DNA of 64,000 nucleotides, from the NCBI RefSeq assembly GCF_029916425.1, contig NZ_JAHAVQ010000004.1, forward strand, positions 62,001-126,000, given 5' to 3'. The notes beneath the pieces are model-generated. The model had not been told where the DNA came from. It was given only the letters and a program-made list of their open reading frames with translations, and ran no database searches. The translations under genes and the position numbers were made by a program. This document shows, one piece after another, positions 8,045 to 17,373 of this stretch; the stretch's first letter is position 1, and each line of letters opens with the position of its first letter. This stretch comes from Liquorilactobacillus sicerae. Its GTDB lineage: Bacteria > Bacillota > Bacilli > Lactobacillales > Lactobacillaceae.

Positions 8045-8785
8045 ATGGCACTTGAAATCAATAATTTAGTTGGCGGTTATTCACAGATCCCGGTTTTAAA
8101 GAAAATATCTTTTCAAGTCAGACCGGGTGAGTTGGTTGGCTTGATTGGCTTGAACGGAGCCGGTAAGTCGACGACGATCAATCATATTATCGGCTTGCTG
8201 CAACCCCAACAAGGCACAATTACAATTGATAATGTTACCTTAGAACAAGATCCGCGCAAGTATAAAAAGAGTTTAGCTTATATTCCGGAAATGCCGCTAC
8301 TTTATCCAGAATTAACTTTAAAGGAACACCTTGACTTAACAATTAAGGCTTACGATTTAAATCTAACAACTGCTTGGGAGCTCGCTCGGCAGCTGTTGAA
8401 AATTTTTCGGCTAGACAATAAATTAAACTGGTTCCCAGCTAAGTTTTCAAAAGGAATGCGGCAAAAAGTTATGATTGTCTGTGCCTTTATTACCCAGGCT
8501 GATTATTATATCATTGATGAGCCATTTTTGGGTTTGGATCCGTTAGCGACGCGTGATTTACTGGAATTGATAACTAAGGAGAAAAAAAGAGGTGCTGGAA
8601 TTTTAATGTCGACCCATGTTTTGAGTACTGCTCAGACAAAATGTGATTATTTTGTTTTGCTGCAGGTAGGACAAATTAAAGCACAGGGGAATCTAGCCGA
8701 ACTGGAAAAACAATCACAAACAAGCTCGAATCAGTTAGAAGATATTTATTTTGCACTCACTAAGGAAGACAGACAACATGAATGA
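8045..8785 (+). CDS. ecsA: ABC transporter ATP-binding protein EcsA
   Basis: A 246-residue ATPase. The Walker A motif GLNGAGKS is at residues 35-42, the signature FSKGMRQKV near 139, the Walker B region YYIIDEPFLG near 157 and the H-switch STHV near 190. The ATG at 8045 has an AAAGGAG ribosome binding site; a frame from 8024 would put that site inside the gene. It partners EcsB, which overlaps by eight bases. In other Firmicutes EcsAB affects protein secretion and intramembrane proteolysis, and a role in peptide pheromone export has been reported. The transported substrate here is not known. Confidence 0.93.
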   Translation: MALEINNLVGGYSQIPVLKKISFQVRPGELVGLIGLNGAGKSTTINHIIGLLQPQQGTITIDNVTLEQDPRKYKKSLAYIPEMPLLYPELTLKEHLDLTIKAYDLNLTTAWELARQLLKIFRLDNKLNWFPAKFSKGMRQKVMIVCAFITQADYYIIDEPFLGLDPLATRDLLELITKEKKRGAGILMSTHVLSTAQTKCDYFVLLQVGQIKAQGNLAELEKQSQTSSNQLEDIYFALTKEDRQHE

Positions 8786-9992
8786 ATTATGGAAAAAACG
8801 TAAGCAAAATTATTTGAATACTCTTTTGCGTTATGCAAAATATGTTTTGAATGATCATTTTGTGATTGCCCTCCTTTTTTTCATGGGCGGTTTGGCATTA
8901 GCTTATTCAAATCTGGTCAAAAGTTTGCCTGATCAGCCAAATTGGTGGGAAAAACCAGTAGTGATCCTTTGGTTATTGCTGTGGCTGCAGATTGGACGGT
9001 TAACAACTTTATTGCAGCCAGCAGATGTGATTTTTTTAGCCCCTGAACAGTACCAAATACCGGGATATTTAAGACAGGCCTTTAAACACTCATATCTGGT
9101 CGGTGCAAGCTGGCAAGTGGTTGCTTGGTTTATAACATTACCGTTAGTGGGACAGGGATTAAATTGGTCGTGGCCATTGTTGCTGGGGCTTTTAGTTTTG
9201 CAGTTGCTTTTAAAGCTGATTTGGCTGGTTGCCCAGCAAGATCAGGCCTTTAGTTGGGGAAAGGCCTCTGCTTGGCATTTATCAACAGCTAAATGGCTGC
9301 TGCCGCTAGTCTGTTTAGCTTTATATGTTTGGACCAGCAATTTATGCAGTCTTTTCTTGCCAGTGGTCGTGATCGCTGGACAAGTTTTATTACATCGATT
9401 TTCTAAAAGTAAAAGGATATTTAATTGGCAACAAATGATCAAAAATGAGCAGCAACGGATGCAATCAATTTATCGGGTAATTAATTTGTTCATTGATGTC
9501 CCGCAGATCAAAGGCCGAGTTTATCGTTTGCGTTGGTTGGATGGCTGCTTGCCATCGATTAAGAAATCACAAAATATTTATGATTTCTTGTTTTTGCGCA
9601 GCTTTTTACGTCGTAGTGAGTATAGTGGCCTATTTTTACGGTTAGTTGTTTTAGCAGGAATTTTACAGGTAATTCTAAAGGGGTTTTGGCTGCCAATAAT
9701 CTTAGATCTGATTTTTATCTATTTAATTGGCTTTCAGCAGTTTCCATTATATTTTACTTTTGATGATAATGCTTTAACTTATCTTTATCCAGTCGACAAA
9801 GGGACCAAGTATCAAGCTTTTAAAAGATTGAATTGGAAATTAATGTTGGCGGCGACAGTGATTTTACTGGTGATTGGTCAGTTGATCGAGTTTGATCTTA
9901 AACGTTTGCTGTTTGAAGCTATTAGCGTTTTAATAGAAATTTGGTTACTGAACAATTTATTTTTATTGTCATATCTAAAAAAAAGAACTTGA
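8778..9992 (+). CDS. ecsB: ABC transporter permease EcsB
   Basis: A 404-residue polytopic membrane protein with about ten hydrophobic segments, many Trp/Leu-rich, and a basic N-terminus (MNELWKKRKQNYLNTLLRYAKYV). The ATG at 8778 overlaps the end of ecsA and has AAGGAAG upstream; an earlier in-frame ATG at 8751 lies well inside ecsA and lacks that signal. It forms the membrane part of the Ecs transporter. A promoter for the next gene begins within its last codons. Confidence 0.9.
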   Translation: MNELWKKRKQNYLNTLLRYAKYVLNDHFVIALLFFMGGLALAYSNLVKSLPDQPNWWEKPVVILWLLLWLQIGRLTTLLQPADVIFLAPEQYQIPGYLRQAFKHSYLVGASWQVVAWFITLPLVGQGLNWSWPLLLGLLVLQLLLKLIWLVAQQDQAFSWGKASAWHLSTAKWLLPLVCLALYVWTSNLCSLFLPVVVIAGQVLLHRFSKSKRIFNWQQMIKNEQQRMQSIYRVINLFIDVPQIKGRVYRLRWLDGCLPSIKKSQNIYDFLFLRSFLRRSEYSGLFLRLVVLAGILQVILKGFWLPIILDLIFIYLIGFQQFPLYFTFDDNALTYLYPVDKGTKYQAFKRLNWKLMLAATVILLVIGQLIEFDLKRLLFEAISVLIEIWLLNNLFLLSYLKKRT

Positions 9993-10023
9993 CACTTAGA
10001 TTTAAAGTTTTGTAGACTATAAT
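9989..10023 (+). promoter_or_regulatory. Promoter region of the ytmP-like gene
   Basis: TTGACA at 9989-9994 overlaps the ecsB stop codon. Two -10 choices follow: TAGACT at 10013 (spacer 18) or the better hexamer TATAAT at 10018 (spacer 23, too long). Which is used cannot be settled by reading. Confidence 0.5.
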
Positions 10024-10058
10024 TTAGTTGAGTACTAAATCAGAGAGGACTGGCCGTC

Positions 10059-10859
10059 ATGGACTTTAGACTAGATAACGGCTGGCAGATCAGACCAATC
10101 GGTGGCAGTACCGGAATGGCTTACATGGGAATTAATGAGGAACAGCAGAAGTTATTTATTAAACGTAATACTTCACCATTTCTGGCTGCACTGTCACTTG
10201 AAAAAATAACGCCGCGCTTAGTGTGGACAAAACACACTTCGACTGGAGATACACTAACAGCTCAGGAGTGGCTGAATGGGCGTTGCTTAAAAAGAGAAGA
10301 GATGAAAGATCCTGTCGTGGCAAAGCTGATTGCCAGGGTGCATCATTCGGCTTTGCTGAAAAAAATGCTACGGCAAGTTGGTGGGATCTATCTTTCTCCG
10401 GCAGATCTGCTCAGCAATTATTTTCGGGGATTAAGCAGTGACTTGCGGCATCATCCGTTATTAAAACAGGTTGCTAATTTTTTGCGGGCTAATCAGCCAA
10501 TTTTAAATTTTCGTCATTATCAAGTTAGTCATGGTGATTTAAATCATAAAAATTGGCTACTTTCAGATAGTGGCCGTTTGTACTTAGTAGATTGGGAATC
10601 AGCGGCTTTAGCTGATCCAGCATTGGATTTAAGTATGTTAATGCGTCAGTATGTTCCACGTCAGGATTGGCAAGATTGGTTAATCAACAAGTATCAGATC
10701 AGAGTTGATCGGCAATTGGAAAAAAGACTTCAGTGGTATGAGATGCTGCAATTGTTACTTGAGATCAAGGATTTTCACCAGCGTGGTCGTTTCTTTGAAA
10801 TGAACCGAAACATATTGGATTTAGCCAAGATATTTGAAAAAATTGATTTAAATCAATAA
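10059..10859 (+). CDS. Aminoglycoside/choline kinase-like phosphotransferase (YtmP type)
   Basis: A 266-residue protein of the APH/choline-kinase fold. The Brenner-type catalytic loop HGDLNHKNW starts at His158 with catalytic Asp160, and LVDWESA contains the metal-binding Asp. The C-terminal half has the usual ADPALDLSMLM helix. It precedes trmB, as ytmP does in Bacillus, and lies in the wider ytmP-trmB-ytpP-ytpR-sftA order. The substrate is unknown; antibiotic resistance is unlikely given the conserved core-genome position. The ATG has a GAGAGGA ribosome binding site. Confidence 0.85.
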   Translation: MDFRLDNGWQIRPIGGSTGMAYMGINEEQQKLFIKRNTSPFLAALSLEKITPRLVWTKHTSTGDTLTAQEWLNGRCLKREEMKDPVVAKLIARVHHSALLKKMLRQVGGIYLSPADLLSNYFRGLSSDLRHHPLLKQVANFLRANQPILNFRHYQVSHGDLNHKNWLLSDSGRLYLVDWESAALADPALDLSMLMRQYVPRQDWQDWLINKYQIRVDRQLEKRLQWYEMLQLLLEIKDFHQRGRFFEMNRNILDLAKIFEKIDLNQ

Positions 10860-10867
10860 AACTTTTG

Positions 10868-10897
10868 GACATATTCAGAATTGAATGTGTCTGTTTT
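10868..10897 (+). terminator. Terminator between the ytmP-like gene and trmB
   Basis: GACATATTC and GAATGTGTC pair across a six-base loop and are followed by TGTTTTTGTTTT. It is weak enough that some read-through into trmB is likely. Confidence 0.7.
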
Positions 10898-10923
10898 TGT
10901 TTTAGAGCAAGGAGGATAAATTT

Positions 10924-11571
10924 ATGCGTTTGCGTAACAAACCTTGGGCGAAACCGCTGATTGCCAAACATCCAGCTATAATAGTGACTGATCCAGCGAT
11001 TTATCGCGGAAAATGGCAATCACGATTTGCAAAAGAAGCCCCGCTTTATTTAGAGATCGGCATGGGCAAGGGAAAGTTTATCATTGAGATGGCAAGAAAA
11101 CATCCTGAGAATAACTATCTTGGAATGGAACTACAGACTACGGTGGCAGCCGTAGCCCTTAAGAAACTCTTACAAATAGATGAGATGCCGACCAATCTCC
11201 AACTAGTTTGCGGCAATGGTAATCAATTACTGGATTTTTTTGCAGGTAGTGAAATCAATGGGATTTTTTTAAACTTTTCGGATCCATGGCTGAAAAAAAA
11301 GCAAGCTAAACGTCGCTTGACTTATCAAACATTTTTAAGTCAATATCAGCAAGTAATGGTAACAAATGGAAAAATTGAATTTAAAACCGATAATCAAGGT
11401 TTTTTTGAATTTTCAGTAAAAAGTTTAAACAATTTTGGCATGAAATTTGATGAGATTTGGTTAGATCTGCATCACAGTGAAGCCAGTGAAACCAATGTTA
11501 TGACTGAATACGAGGAAAAGTTTAGCCAAAAGGGGCAACCAATCTTCAAATTGATTGCGCATTTTGACTAG
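10924..11571 (+). CDS. trmB: tRNA (guanine-N7-)-methyltransferase
   Basis: A 215-residue SAM-dependent enzyme that methylates G46 of tRNA. The SAM-binding motif [12 protein letters not shown] is near residues 40-50, LGMELQ follows, and the TrmB signature [16 protein letters not shown] is near residues 118-133. A GGAGGA ribosome binding site precedes the ATG. Length is normal. It sits next to the ytmP-like kinase and a small secreted protein gene, the common Firmicutes arrangement. Confidence 0.95.
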   Translation: MRLRNKPWAKPLIAKHPAIIVTDPAIYRGKWQSRFAKEAPLYLEIGMGKGKFIIEMARKHPENNYLGMELQTTVAAVALKKLLQIDEMPTNLQLVCGNGNQLLDFFAGSEINGIFLNFSDPWLKKKQAKRRLTYQTFLSQYQQVMVTNGKIEFKTDNQGFFEFSVKSLNNFGMKFDEIWLDLHHSEASETNVMTEYEEKFSQKGQPIFKLIAHFD

Positions 11572-11579
11572 TTTGATAA

Positions 11580-11616
11580 ATCAAAAGCCTGAAAGCAAAA
11601 ATCTTGCTTTCAGGCT
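11580..11616. terminator. Convergent terminator between trmB and the small secreted protein gene
   Basis: A perfect 13-base stem, AGCCTGAAAGCAA (11586-11598) and TTGCTTTCAGGCT (11604-11616), has a five-base loop. The T-rich side is on the minus strand, so it mainly serves the minus-strand gene ending at 11634 but may stop trmB transcripts too. Confidence 0.85.
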
Positions 11617-11633
11617 CGTTATTGAAAATTTAA

Positions 11634-11990
11634 TTAATTGCTAGCAATGGGATTTTTAAGATAATTACTGCGCTTTAGCTCCAGCACACTGCCAGTATTA
11701 GCATCAGCCAAAAAGTCATATTGAATCAACTGTTGATCTTCTAAACGTGAAATTCCACCACGATAAACATCTGCCTTTAAAGCAAAACGTTGAAAATGTT
11801 GTGGCTGCATGTTGATCCAAGAATCTTGGACTGGTGTCTCTGCTTGGAAAGCTGCCCGAATTTTTTTAAGGATTTGCTGAGGCGTTAGTTTGGTTGGCTG
11901 CTGGAGATTTCCGTTGGCTTGTAATCCGCTGATAAATCCAGCAATAGCACCAAAAATAAGTGGGAAAAAAATGTTGGTCTTGATTTTCAT
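11634..11990 (-). CDS. Small secreted or membrane-anchored protein with a PepSY-like region
   Basis: A 118-residue protein with an N-terminal hydrophobic segment (FFPLIFGAIAGFISGL) and a soluble part with TPQQILKKIRAAF and YDFLADANTGSVLELKRSN, a layout like COG5584 predicted small secreted proteins and PepSY-type domains. It lies between trmB and ytpP on the opposite strand, where such genes are commonly found in lactobacilli. The ATG has GGAGG upstream on its strand. No catalytic residues are apparent; function unknown. Confidence 0.7.
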   Translation of the reverse strand: MKIKTNIFFPLIFGAIAGFISGLQANGNLQQPTKLTPQQILKKIRAAFQAETPVQDSWINMQPQHFQRFALKADVYRGGISRLEDQQLIQYDFLADANTGSVLELKRSNYLKNPIASN

Positions 11991-12065
11991 TGGGAAAACC
12001 TCCTCGGTAATTGTTTAAATTGAGTATAGCACAACTAAAAAAAGTGGTGCAAAAAATTATAAATT

Positions 12066-12094
12066 TTGGTTTCAAACGTAACTTGCTTTATAAT
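12066..12094 (+). promoter_or_regulatory. ytpP promoter
   Basis: TTGGTT at 12066-12071 and TATAAT at 12089-12094 with a 17-base spacer, 29 bases before the ytpP ATG. Confidence 0.55.
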
Positions 12095-12122
12095 AAAAGC
12101 AAACTTATTGGAGGTAGCGTTT

Positions 12123-12440
12123 ATGCAAAAATTGGAAAAAATTGATCAGCAGACTTTGCAACAAAAATTTGCTAAGGGCAAGTTTGTCTTTTTCTTTGAA
12201 GCTGGTTGGTGTCCTGATTGTCAATTTATCAAACCTGCGATGCCAGAGATTGAAAAGGACTTTCCGCAATACAAATTTATAAAAATTGATCGTGATGAGA
12301 ATCTTGATCTATGTCAAGAAATGGGGATCCTTGGTATTCCGAGTTTTGTTGTTTACGAAAATGGCAAAGAAATCAGTCGCTTTGTTAACAAAGATCGTAA
12401 AACTAAAGCTGAAGTTGAGACTTTTTTGACAAAGGCTTAA
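12123..12440 (+). CDS. ytpP: Thioredoxin-like protein YtpP
   Basis: A 105-residue thioredoxin fold protein. The redox motif is Cys30-Pro-Asp-Cys33 (GWCPDC), and the cis-proline loop is GIPSF near residue 77. The WCPDC motif differs from the WCGPC of TrxA and matches the YtpP family, which has been linked in Bacillus to bacillithiol disulfide reduction; the role here is inference. The ATG at 12123 has a GGAGG site; the longer frame from 12066 covers the promoter. It leads a probable run with ytpR. Confidence 0.88.
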   Translation: MQKLEKIDQQTLQQKFAKGKFVFFFEAGWCPDCQFIKPAMPEIEKDFPQYKFIKIDRDENLDLCQEMGILGIPSFVVYENGKEISRFVNKDRKTKAEVETFLTKA

Positions 12441-12467
12441 TGATTAATTTTTGAGGGAGTTCTAGGA

Positions 12468-13112
12468 ATGTTGATTACTTGTTATAACCCAGCTCAACTG
12501 GGAGATGTTTTGCTGGTAGTTTTAGGTCAAGCAAAGGCTGAACAAAGAGTTAGCCGGAAAGCAAACATTGTTCAAATTGCTGATCAGGAAACCGGCCAGA
12601 TTATTGGTTTTAATTTTTTCAAAGTTTCCGAACTTTTAGGCGATTTAACTGCAACCGGTCAAATTGTTTTAAGTTTCCAGCAGTTGAAAAAATTAAACCA
12701 GGCATTACAGGCTGCGGGGATAGATTATACATTATTGGCTGATCAGGATGCTAAATTTGTGGTTGGCTATGTTGAAAAATGCGAACCACATCCAAATTCA
12801 AATCATTTGCACTTAACGCAAGTAAAGGTTGATAAAGATCAAGAATTACAAATTGTTTGTGGGGCACCTAACATAGCTGCTGGACAAACAGTGGTAGTAG
12901 CTAAAGTTGGTGCAATGATGCCCAACGGAGAAATTATTTGGCCTGGGAACTTGCGCGGTGCAATCAGTAATGGCATGATTTGTGCAGCTCGTGAATTAAA
13001 ATTACCGCATGCTCCTCAAAAAAGAGGCATTTTAGTTTTGTCACCTGAGAAATATCAAGTGGGTTCAATTTTTGATCTGCACCAAGCTCAAAAAGCTGAT
13101 TGGAAATTTTAA
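12468..13112 (+). CDS. ytpR: tRNA-binding domain protein YtpR
   Basis: A 214-residue protein with a lineage-specific N-terminal half and a C-terminal EMAP/PheT-N-type OB fold (about residues 100-205: VEKCEPHPNSNHLHLTQV, IVCGAPNI, AIVSNGM-like ISNGMICAARELKL). This domain binds tRNA in PheT and MetRS; the free-standing protein has no agreed function. It follows ytpP by 27 bases behind GAGGGAG and precedes sftA, the usual order. Confidence 0.88.
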   Translation: MLITCYNPAQLGDVLLVVLGQAKAEQRVSRKANIVQIADQETGQIIGFNFFKVSELLGDLTATGQIVLSFQQLKKLNQALQAAGIDYTLLADQDAKFVVGYVEKCEPHPNSNHLHLTQVKVDKDQELQIVCGAPNIAAGQTVVVAKVGAMMPNGEIIWPGNLRGAISNGMICAARELKLPHAPQKRGILVLSPEKYQVGSIFDLHQAQKADWKF

Positions 13113-13126
13113 AAAGATCATGTTGG

Positions 13127-13168
13127 CCGGAATTTGTCAGTGGAAGCTGAATTTCCGGTTATTTATTT
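13127..13168 (+). terminator. Weak terminator after ytpR
   Basis: CCGGAA at 13127 pairs with TTCCGG at 13153, with a long partly paired loop, followed by the T-rich TTATTTATTTG. It may only attenuate transcription into sftA. Confidence 0.5.
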
Positions 13169-13206
13169 GAAGTGTGAGATTTTTAGTAAGACGAGGGGTA
13201 TTAATT

Positions 13207-15339
13207 ATGGAACATTATGATGGCCCAGCAATTTTCCGTTTAAAAAAAAAGCTGCCAGAACCTGAGCATTCAATTGCTGATAAAAAATTTAATCGGCAGA
13301 CAAAAAGTGAATTGCATAACTTTCATCCAAGTTATGTTCCGCCGTCACTTCAGAATTTGCGTCAGCCAAAAGCTACTCCAAAATATCAGCAGATTTTAGC
13401 AGCAATGGTCAAGTCACCTGAAAGTTATTTGCTGTTTGAACCAGTTGCCACGGATGATTTAGCAAATGCCAAAGAAATTTCTGTGAAAAAGGATGTTTCC
13501 GCTAAATTGAGCTTAGCTACCAAGAACGTGACAGAAAATCAGCAAGTTTCAAATCAATCAACTAAAGCTGCTTATGAGCTGAGTAGGGATGATAAATCGT
13601 CAGTCTTCAAATCTTCAACAGGCAGTGATAACTCAGAAATAAATACATCGACAGGAACAGTAAATGTTAGACCAGCTATTCAGGTCCAAACTGATGGCCC
13701 TGCAGTAATTAAAGTTAAGCGAACTAATGAATCAAGTGAGGGCTCAAAGCAAGAATCAGTCGCAAAAGTTAAGTCGGCGATGATTTCTCGCCAGCCAGAG
13801 TTGCCTGTTAATACCGACTTGCAGCTACAAAAACAATCAAAGGATCAGCATTTGGGATTGATCGATCAGCCCAAAATTTTAGCGACTTCTGCCTTTAATT
13901 GTGATCAGCAAATTTCAACAGCTGAGACTGACAAGAAATTAAATTTGCCGTTAGAATTGTTACCAACGCCAATTTCAGCAATTGATCAATCGATGGACGA
14001 TTGGGTCTTAAATGAAAGCGAAATACTTAATCAAACATTAGCCTCATTCCATGTTAAAGCCAGTGTTGACAACTGGACAGTTGGGCCGACAGTTACTCAA
14101 TTTGAAATCAAACTTGCACCAGGAGTCAAAGTCAATAAGATTACCAATTTGAGTGATGATTTAAAATTAGCACTAGCTGCTAAGGATATTCGGATTGAAG
14201 CCCCAATTCCCGGGAAAAGCAGCGTTGGGATTGAAATTCCTAATCTGCAGTCACGTCCAGTCATGTTGGCGGAAATTCTTAATGCAAAAACTTTTCAGCA
14301 AGCAGCTTCACCTTTGACAGTTGCATTAGGGGTGGATTTATTTGGACAACCACGAATCATGGATCTGCGAAAAATGCCGCATGGCTTAATCGCGGGAGCG
14401 ACTGGGGCAGGCAAATCAGTTTTTATTAATAGTTTGCTGATTTCTTTGCTGTATAAAACGACCGCTGATCAAGTTAGATGGCTTTTGATCGATCCAAAAG
14501 CTGTTGAACTAGCGGCTTATCATGATTTGCCCCAATTGTTAGCACCGGTTATTTCTGATCCAGCTGCTGCCACAGCTTCACTAAAATGGGTAGTTGAGGA
14601 GATGGAAGATCGTTACCAACGTTTAGCATCAGCTGGTGTACGAAATATTGAAAGTTATAATCAAAAGGCTGCTGAACACCAGCAGTTTGGTTTGCAATTG
14701 CCGTATATTGTCGTCGTAATCGATGAATTAGCAGATTTGATGATGGTAGCTTCTAGTGATGTCCAAAATTACATTGCCCGGATCACGCAAAAAGCGCGAG
14801 CAGCGGGAATTCATTTACTGATTGCTACTCAACGTCCCAGTGTTGATGTGGTAACTGGAACGATTAAAAACAACATTCCAACGCGGATTGCGTTTATGGT
14901 TTCAAGTCAAACCGATTCACGAACGATTCTCGATGCTGCTGGAGCAGAGCGGCTTTTAGGAAAGGGCGATCTGTTGTACTTAGGAAGTGGTTCAAGTCAG
15001 CCGATTCGTTTACAAGGTGCTTTTGTCGGCGATGAAGTTGATCGAATAACCGATTATTTGCGGCAACATTCACAGCCAAATTATGTTTTTGACCCGACAA
15101 GCTTAAAAGCAACTGTGCAAGCTGAAGAAAAGGAAGATGATCTTTTTCCACAAGTGATGGCATATTTAGTTAATGAAGACACAATTTCAACTTCAAAGTT
15201 GCAGCGGGTTTTTTCAATCGGTTATAATCGGGCGGCTGGTTTGATCGACGAACTGGAAACCCGCGGATATATTTCAGCAGCGCGCGGTTCTAAACCACGA
15301 AAAGTTTTCATTAAACAAGAAGATCTTACTGAAAATTGA
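13207..15339 (+). CDS. sftA: Soluble FtsK/SpoIIIE-type DNA translocase SftA
   Basis: A 710-residue DNA pump that clears chromosome ends from the division septum. There are no membrane segments, unlike FtsK; the first 270 residues are a variable, low-complexity linker with DGPA motifs at residues 5-8 and 163-166. The motor follows: Walker A GATGAGKS with Lys403, Walker B VVVIDELADLMM, and KARAAGIHLLIATQRPS. The C-terminal gamma winged helix (QVMAYLVNEDTISTSKLQR, RAAGLIDELETRGYIS) recognises orienting sequences. The ATG at 13207 has GAGGGG eight bases upstream; an in-frame GTG at 13174 has none. Its position after ytpR matches ytpST of Bacillus. Confidence 0.9.
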   Translation: MEHYDGPAIFRLKKKLPEPEHSIADKKFNRQTKSELHNFHPSYVPPSLQNLRQPKATPKYQQILAAMVKSPESYLLFEPVATDDLANAKEISVKKDVSAKLSLATKNVTENQQVSNQSTKAAYELSRDDKSSVFKSSTGSDNSEINTSTGTVNVRPAIQVQTDGPAVIKVKRTNESSEGSKQESVAKVKSAMISRQPELPVNTDLQLQKQSKDQHLGLIDQPKILATSAFNCDQQISTAETDKKLNLPLELLPTPISAIDQSMDDWVLNESEILNQTLASFHVKASVDNWTVGPTVTQFEIKLAPGVKVNKITNLSDDLKLALAAKDIRIEAPIPGKSSVGIEIPNLQSRPVMLAEILNAKTFQQAASPLTVALGVDLFGQPRIMDLRKMPHGLIAGATGAGKSVFINSLLISLLYKTTADQVRWLLIDPKAVELAAYHDLPQLLAPVISDPAAATASLKWVVEEMEDRYQRLASAGVRNIESYNQKAAEHQQFGLQLPYIVVVIDELADLMMVASSDVQNYIARITQKARAAGIHLLIATQRPSVDVVTGTIKNNIPTRIAFMVSSQTDSRTILDAAGAERLLGKGDLLYLGSGSSQPIRLQGAFVGDEVDRITDYLRQHSQPNYVFDPTSLKATVQAEEKEDDLFPQVMAYLVNEDTISTSKLQRVFSIGYNRAAGLIDELETRGYISAARGSKPRKVFIKQEDLTEN

Positions 15340-15430
15340 TTGAAAAAATCTTAACACAAAATCAGACTGTTTTATGGTAAACTTAGCAATGGTTGCAAAC
15401 ATGGTAAACAGCAATAAAGGAGATGCGATC

Positions 15431-16762
15431 ATGGATAAGGAGACAACATATTTCTTTGTCGGAATCAAGGGTACTGGTATGAGCTCACTGGCGCTGCTTT
15501 TAAACGACAAAGGATTAAAAGTAACAGGTTCGGATATCGACAAGTATACATTCACTCAGCGCGGACTAGAACAAGCTGGGATTAAAATTTTACCTTTTGA
15601 TGAAAAAAATATTCATTCTGGATTGACAATTATTCAAGGTAATGCTTTTGATCAAGATCATCCAGAGATTAAAAAGGCTCATGAATTAGGATTGCAAATT
15701 TTCAGCTACCCAGCAATGGTTGAAAAAATTATTCAGGAAACTACTAGTATTGGAATTGCTGGTTCACATGGGAAGACCAGTACAACTGGCTTACTAGCTC
15801 ATGTTTTAAGCGGAATTGCTCCCACAAGTTATTTGGTTGGCGATGGCAGCGGCAAGGGTGTTCCGGCTGCACGTTTTTTTGTGTTTGAAGCGGATGAATA
15901 TCGGCGTCATTTTGTAGCTTATCATCCAGATTATGTGATCATGACAAATATTGACTTTGATCATCCAGATTATTTTACGGGGGTTGAGGATGTATTTGAT
16001 GCATTTACGACACTTGCCAATCAAACTAAAAAAGCAATTTTTGCTTGGGGTGAGGATAAATATTTACGGAATTTAAAAGCTTCGGTTCCGGTTCATTACT
16101 ATGGGATAAAGGAAAACGATGAATTTCGTGCAGCTAATATTAAGCGGACAACGCAGGGGTCAACGTTTGATGTTTACCGCGAGGAAGAATTCTTGGGCAA
16201 TTATAAAATTCCTTTATTTGGAGAACATAATGTTTTAAACAGCTTAGCAGTGATTGCGGTATCTTATTGTGAGCAAGTACCACAGGAAGAAATTAAACGT
16301 GAGTTATTGAGTTTTAAGGGTGTTAAACGCCGCTTTACTGAGAAAAAAGTGGCTGATATGACGATTATTGATGATTATGCTCATCATCCATCAGAAATCA
16401 AGGCAACTTTGGATGCGGCTCGGCAAAAATATCCTAAAAAAGAAATTATTGCTGTTTTTCAACCGCATACATTTAGTCGAACGATTGCTTTAATGGATGA
16501 ATTTGCTGAAAGTTTGAATTTGGCAGACAAAGTTTTCTTGACAGATATTTTCAGTTCGATTCGTGAGCACAACGGAAGTGTTTCAAGTGACGATTTGGGC
16601 AGCAAGATATCAAAAGGTGGAGAAGTGCTTAAGCTTGATAATATGTCACCGTTACTTGATTTTCGTGATGCGGTGGTAGTCTTCATGGGTGCAGGTGATA
16701 TTCAGAAGTATGAATATGCTTATGAACGCTTATTGAGCAATTTAAGTTTAAAAAATAATTAA
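15431..16762 (+). CDS. murC: UDP-N-acetylmuramate-L-alanine ligase
   Basis: A 443-residue ligase that adds L-Ala to UDP-MurNAc in peptidoglycan precursor synthesis. The N-terminal UDP-binding loop is GIKGTGMSS at 11-19, the ATP loop GSHGKT is at 111-116, followed by [15 protein letters not shown] and the C-terminal domain [11 protein letters not shown]. The ATG at 15431 has AAAGGAG upstream; the longer frame from 15374 has no ribosome binding site. It follows sftA, as in many Firmicutes. Length is typical. Confidence 0.95.
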   Translation: MDKETTYFFVGIKGTGMSSLALLLNDKGLKVTGSDIDKYTFTQRGLEQAGIKILPFDEKNIHSGLTIIQGNAFDQDHPEIKKAHELGLQIFSYPAMVEKIIQETTSIGIAGSHGKTSTTGLLAHVLSGIAPTSYLVGDGSGKGVPAARFFVFEADEYRRHFVAYHPDYVIMTNIDFDHPDYFTGVEDVFDAFTTLANQTKKAIFAWGEDKYLRNLKASVPVHYYGIKENDEFRAANIKRTTQGSTFDVYREEEFLGNYKIPLFGEHNVLNSLAVIAVSYCEQVPQEEIKRELLSFKGVKRRFTEKKVADMTIIDDYAHHPSEIKATLDAARQKYPKKEIIAVFQPHTFSRTIALMDEFAESLNLADKVFLTDIFSSIREHNGSVSSDDLGSKISKGGEVLKLDNMSPLLDFRDAVVVFMGAGDIQKYEYAYERLLSNLSLKNN

Positions 16763-16772
16763 TACTTGTTTA

Positions 16773-16806
16773 AAATGCTGGAGAGCAAAGGCTTCCCGGC
16801 ATTTTT
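16773..16806 (+). terminator. Terminator after murC
   Basis: AATGCTGG and CCGGCATT form an eight-pair stem with one G-U, followed by TTTTTATTG. Confidence 0.8.
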
Positions 16807-16893
16807 ATTGTGTCGAGTATGAGGTAATTAATTGAGAGATTTTAAGCAGTATGTTAGAATACAATCATAAAACTACTGGAGGTGGCGCAGTCG

Positions 16894-17373
16894 ATGTCTG
16901 GTGATGGACAGAGATTTGGAAAAACGATTGATGAAATAGCAGAAGGAGAAACACTGACTGTCAATGAAAGTATTGACCACCAGCAGGTTTTGCTTTATTT
17001 AGGAATGACAGATGATCAAAACCCACTATATTCAAACATTGAATACGCTCGGCAACAAGGCTACCAAGCCAAAATAGTGCCAGGAATGTTAGTTACTAGT
17101 ATTATTACAACAACAGTTTCAAAAATCTTACCGGGTCCAGGAAGTCAAATTGTTAATCTGGCAATCAATTATCTCAAACCTGTTTATCAGAATGAAAATT
17201 TGACATTTAGCTTGACAGTCATTAAAGTTGATAAGATGAAAGAGGTTGTAACGATATCTGTGACAGCTAATGAGCAAGTAAGTCGGGTTTTGGATGCTAT
17301 TGTTATGGTCAAACCACCACATGAGGTTTTAAATGTGTCAAGAGTTACGATAGGAGTGAATGCTAATGAATGA
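16894..17373 (+). CDS. MaoC/(R)-hydratase hot-dog fold protein
   Basis: A 159-residue single hot-dog protein. The hydratase-like segment DDQNPLYSNIEYARQQGYQAKIVPGM (residues about 43-68) aligns with the D-x-N-P-x-H motif of MaoC and R-specific enoyl-CoA hydratases, but Tyr stands where the catalytic His normally is (NPLY rather than NPLH), so hydratase activity is doubtful. The ATG at 16894 is ten bases after GGAGGT; the GTG at 16882 overlaps that site. It overlaps the BI-1 gene by eight bases and so forms an operon with it. Confidence 0.8.
   Translation: MSGDGQRFGKTIDEIAEGETLTVNESIDHQQVLLYLGMTDDQNPLYSNIEYARQQGYQAKIVPGMLVTSIITTTVSKILPGPGSQIVNLAINYLKPVYQNENLTFSLTVIKVDKMKEVVTISVTANEQVSRVLDAIVMVKPPHEVLNVSRVTIGVNANE

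Noticed and set aside
10059-10859. Possible aminoglycoside resistance gene
   Set aside because: The kinase motif is shared by many APH-fold proteins, and the ytmP-trmB gene order marks it as a core gene.
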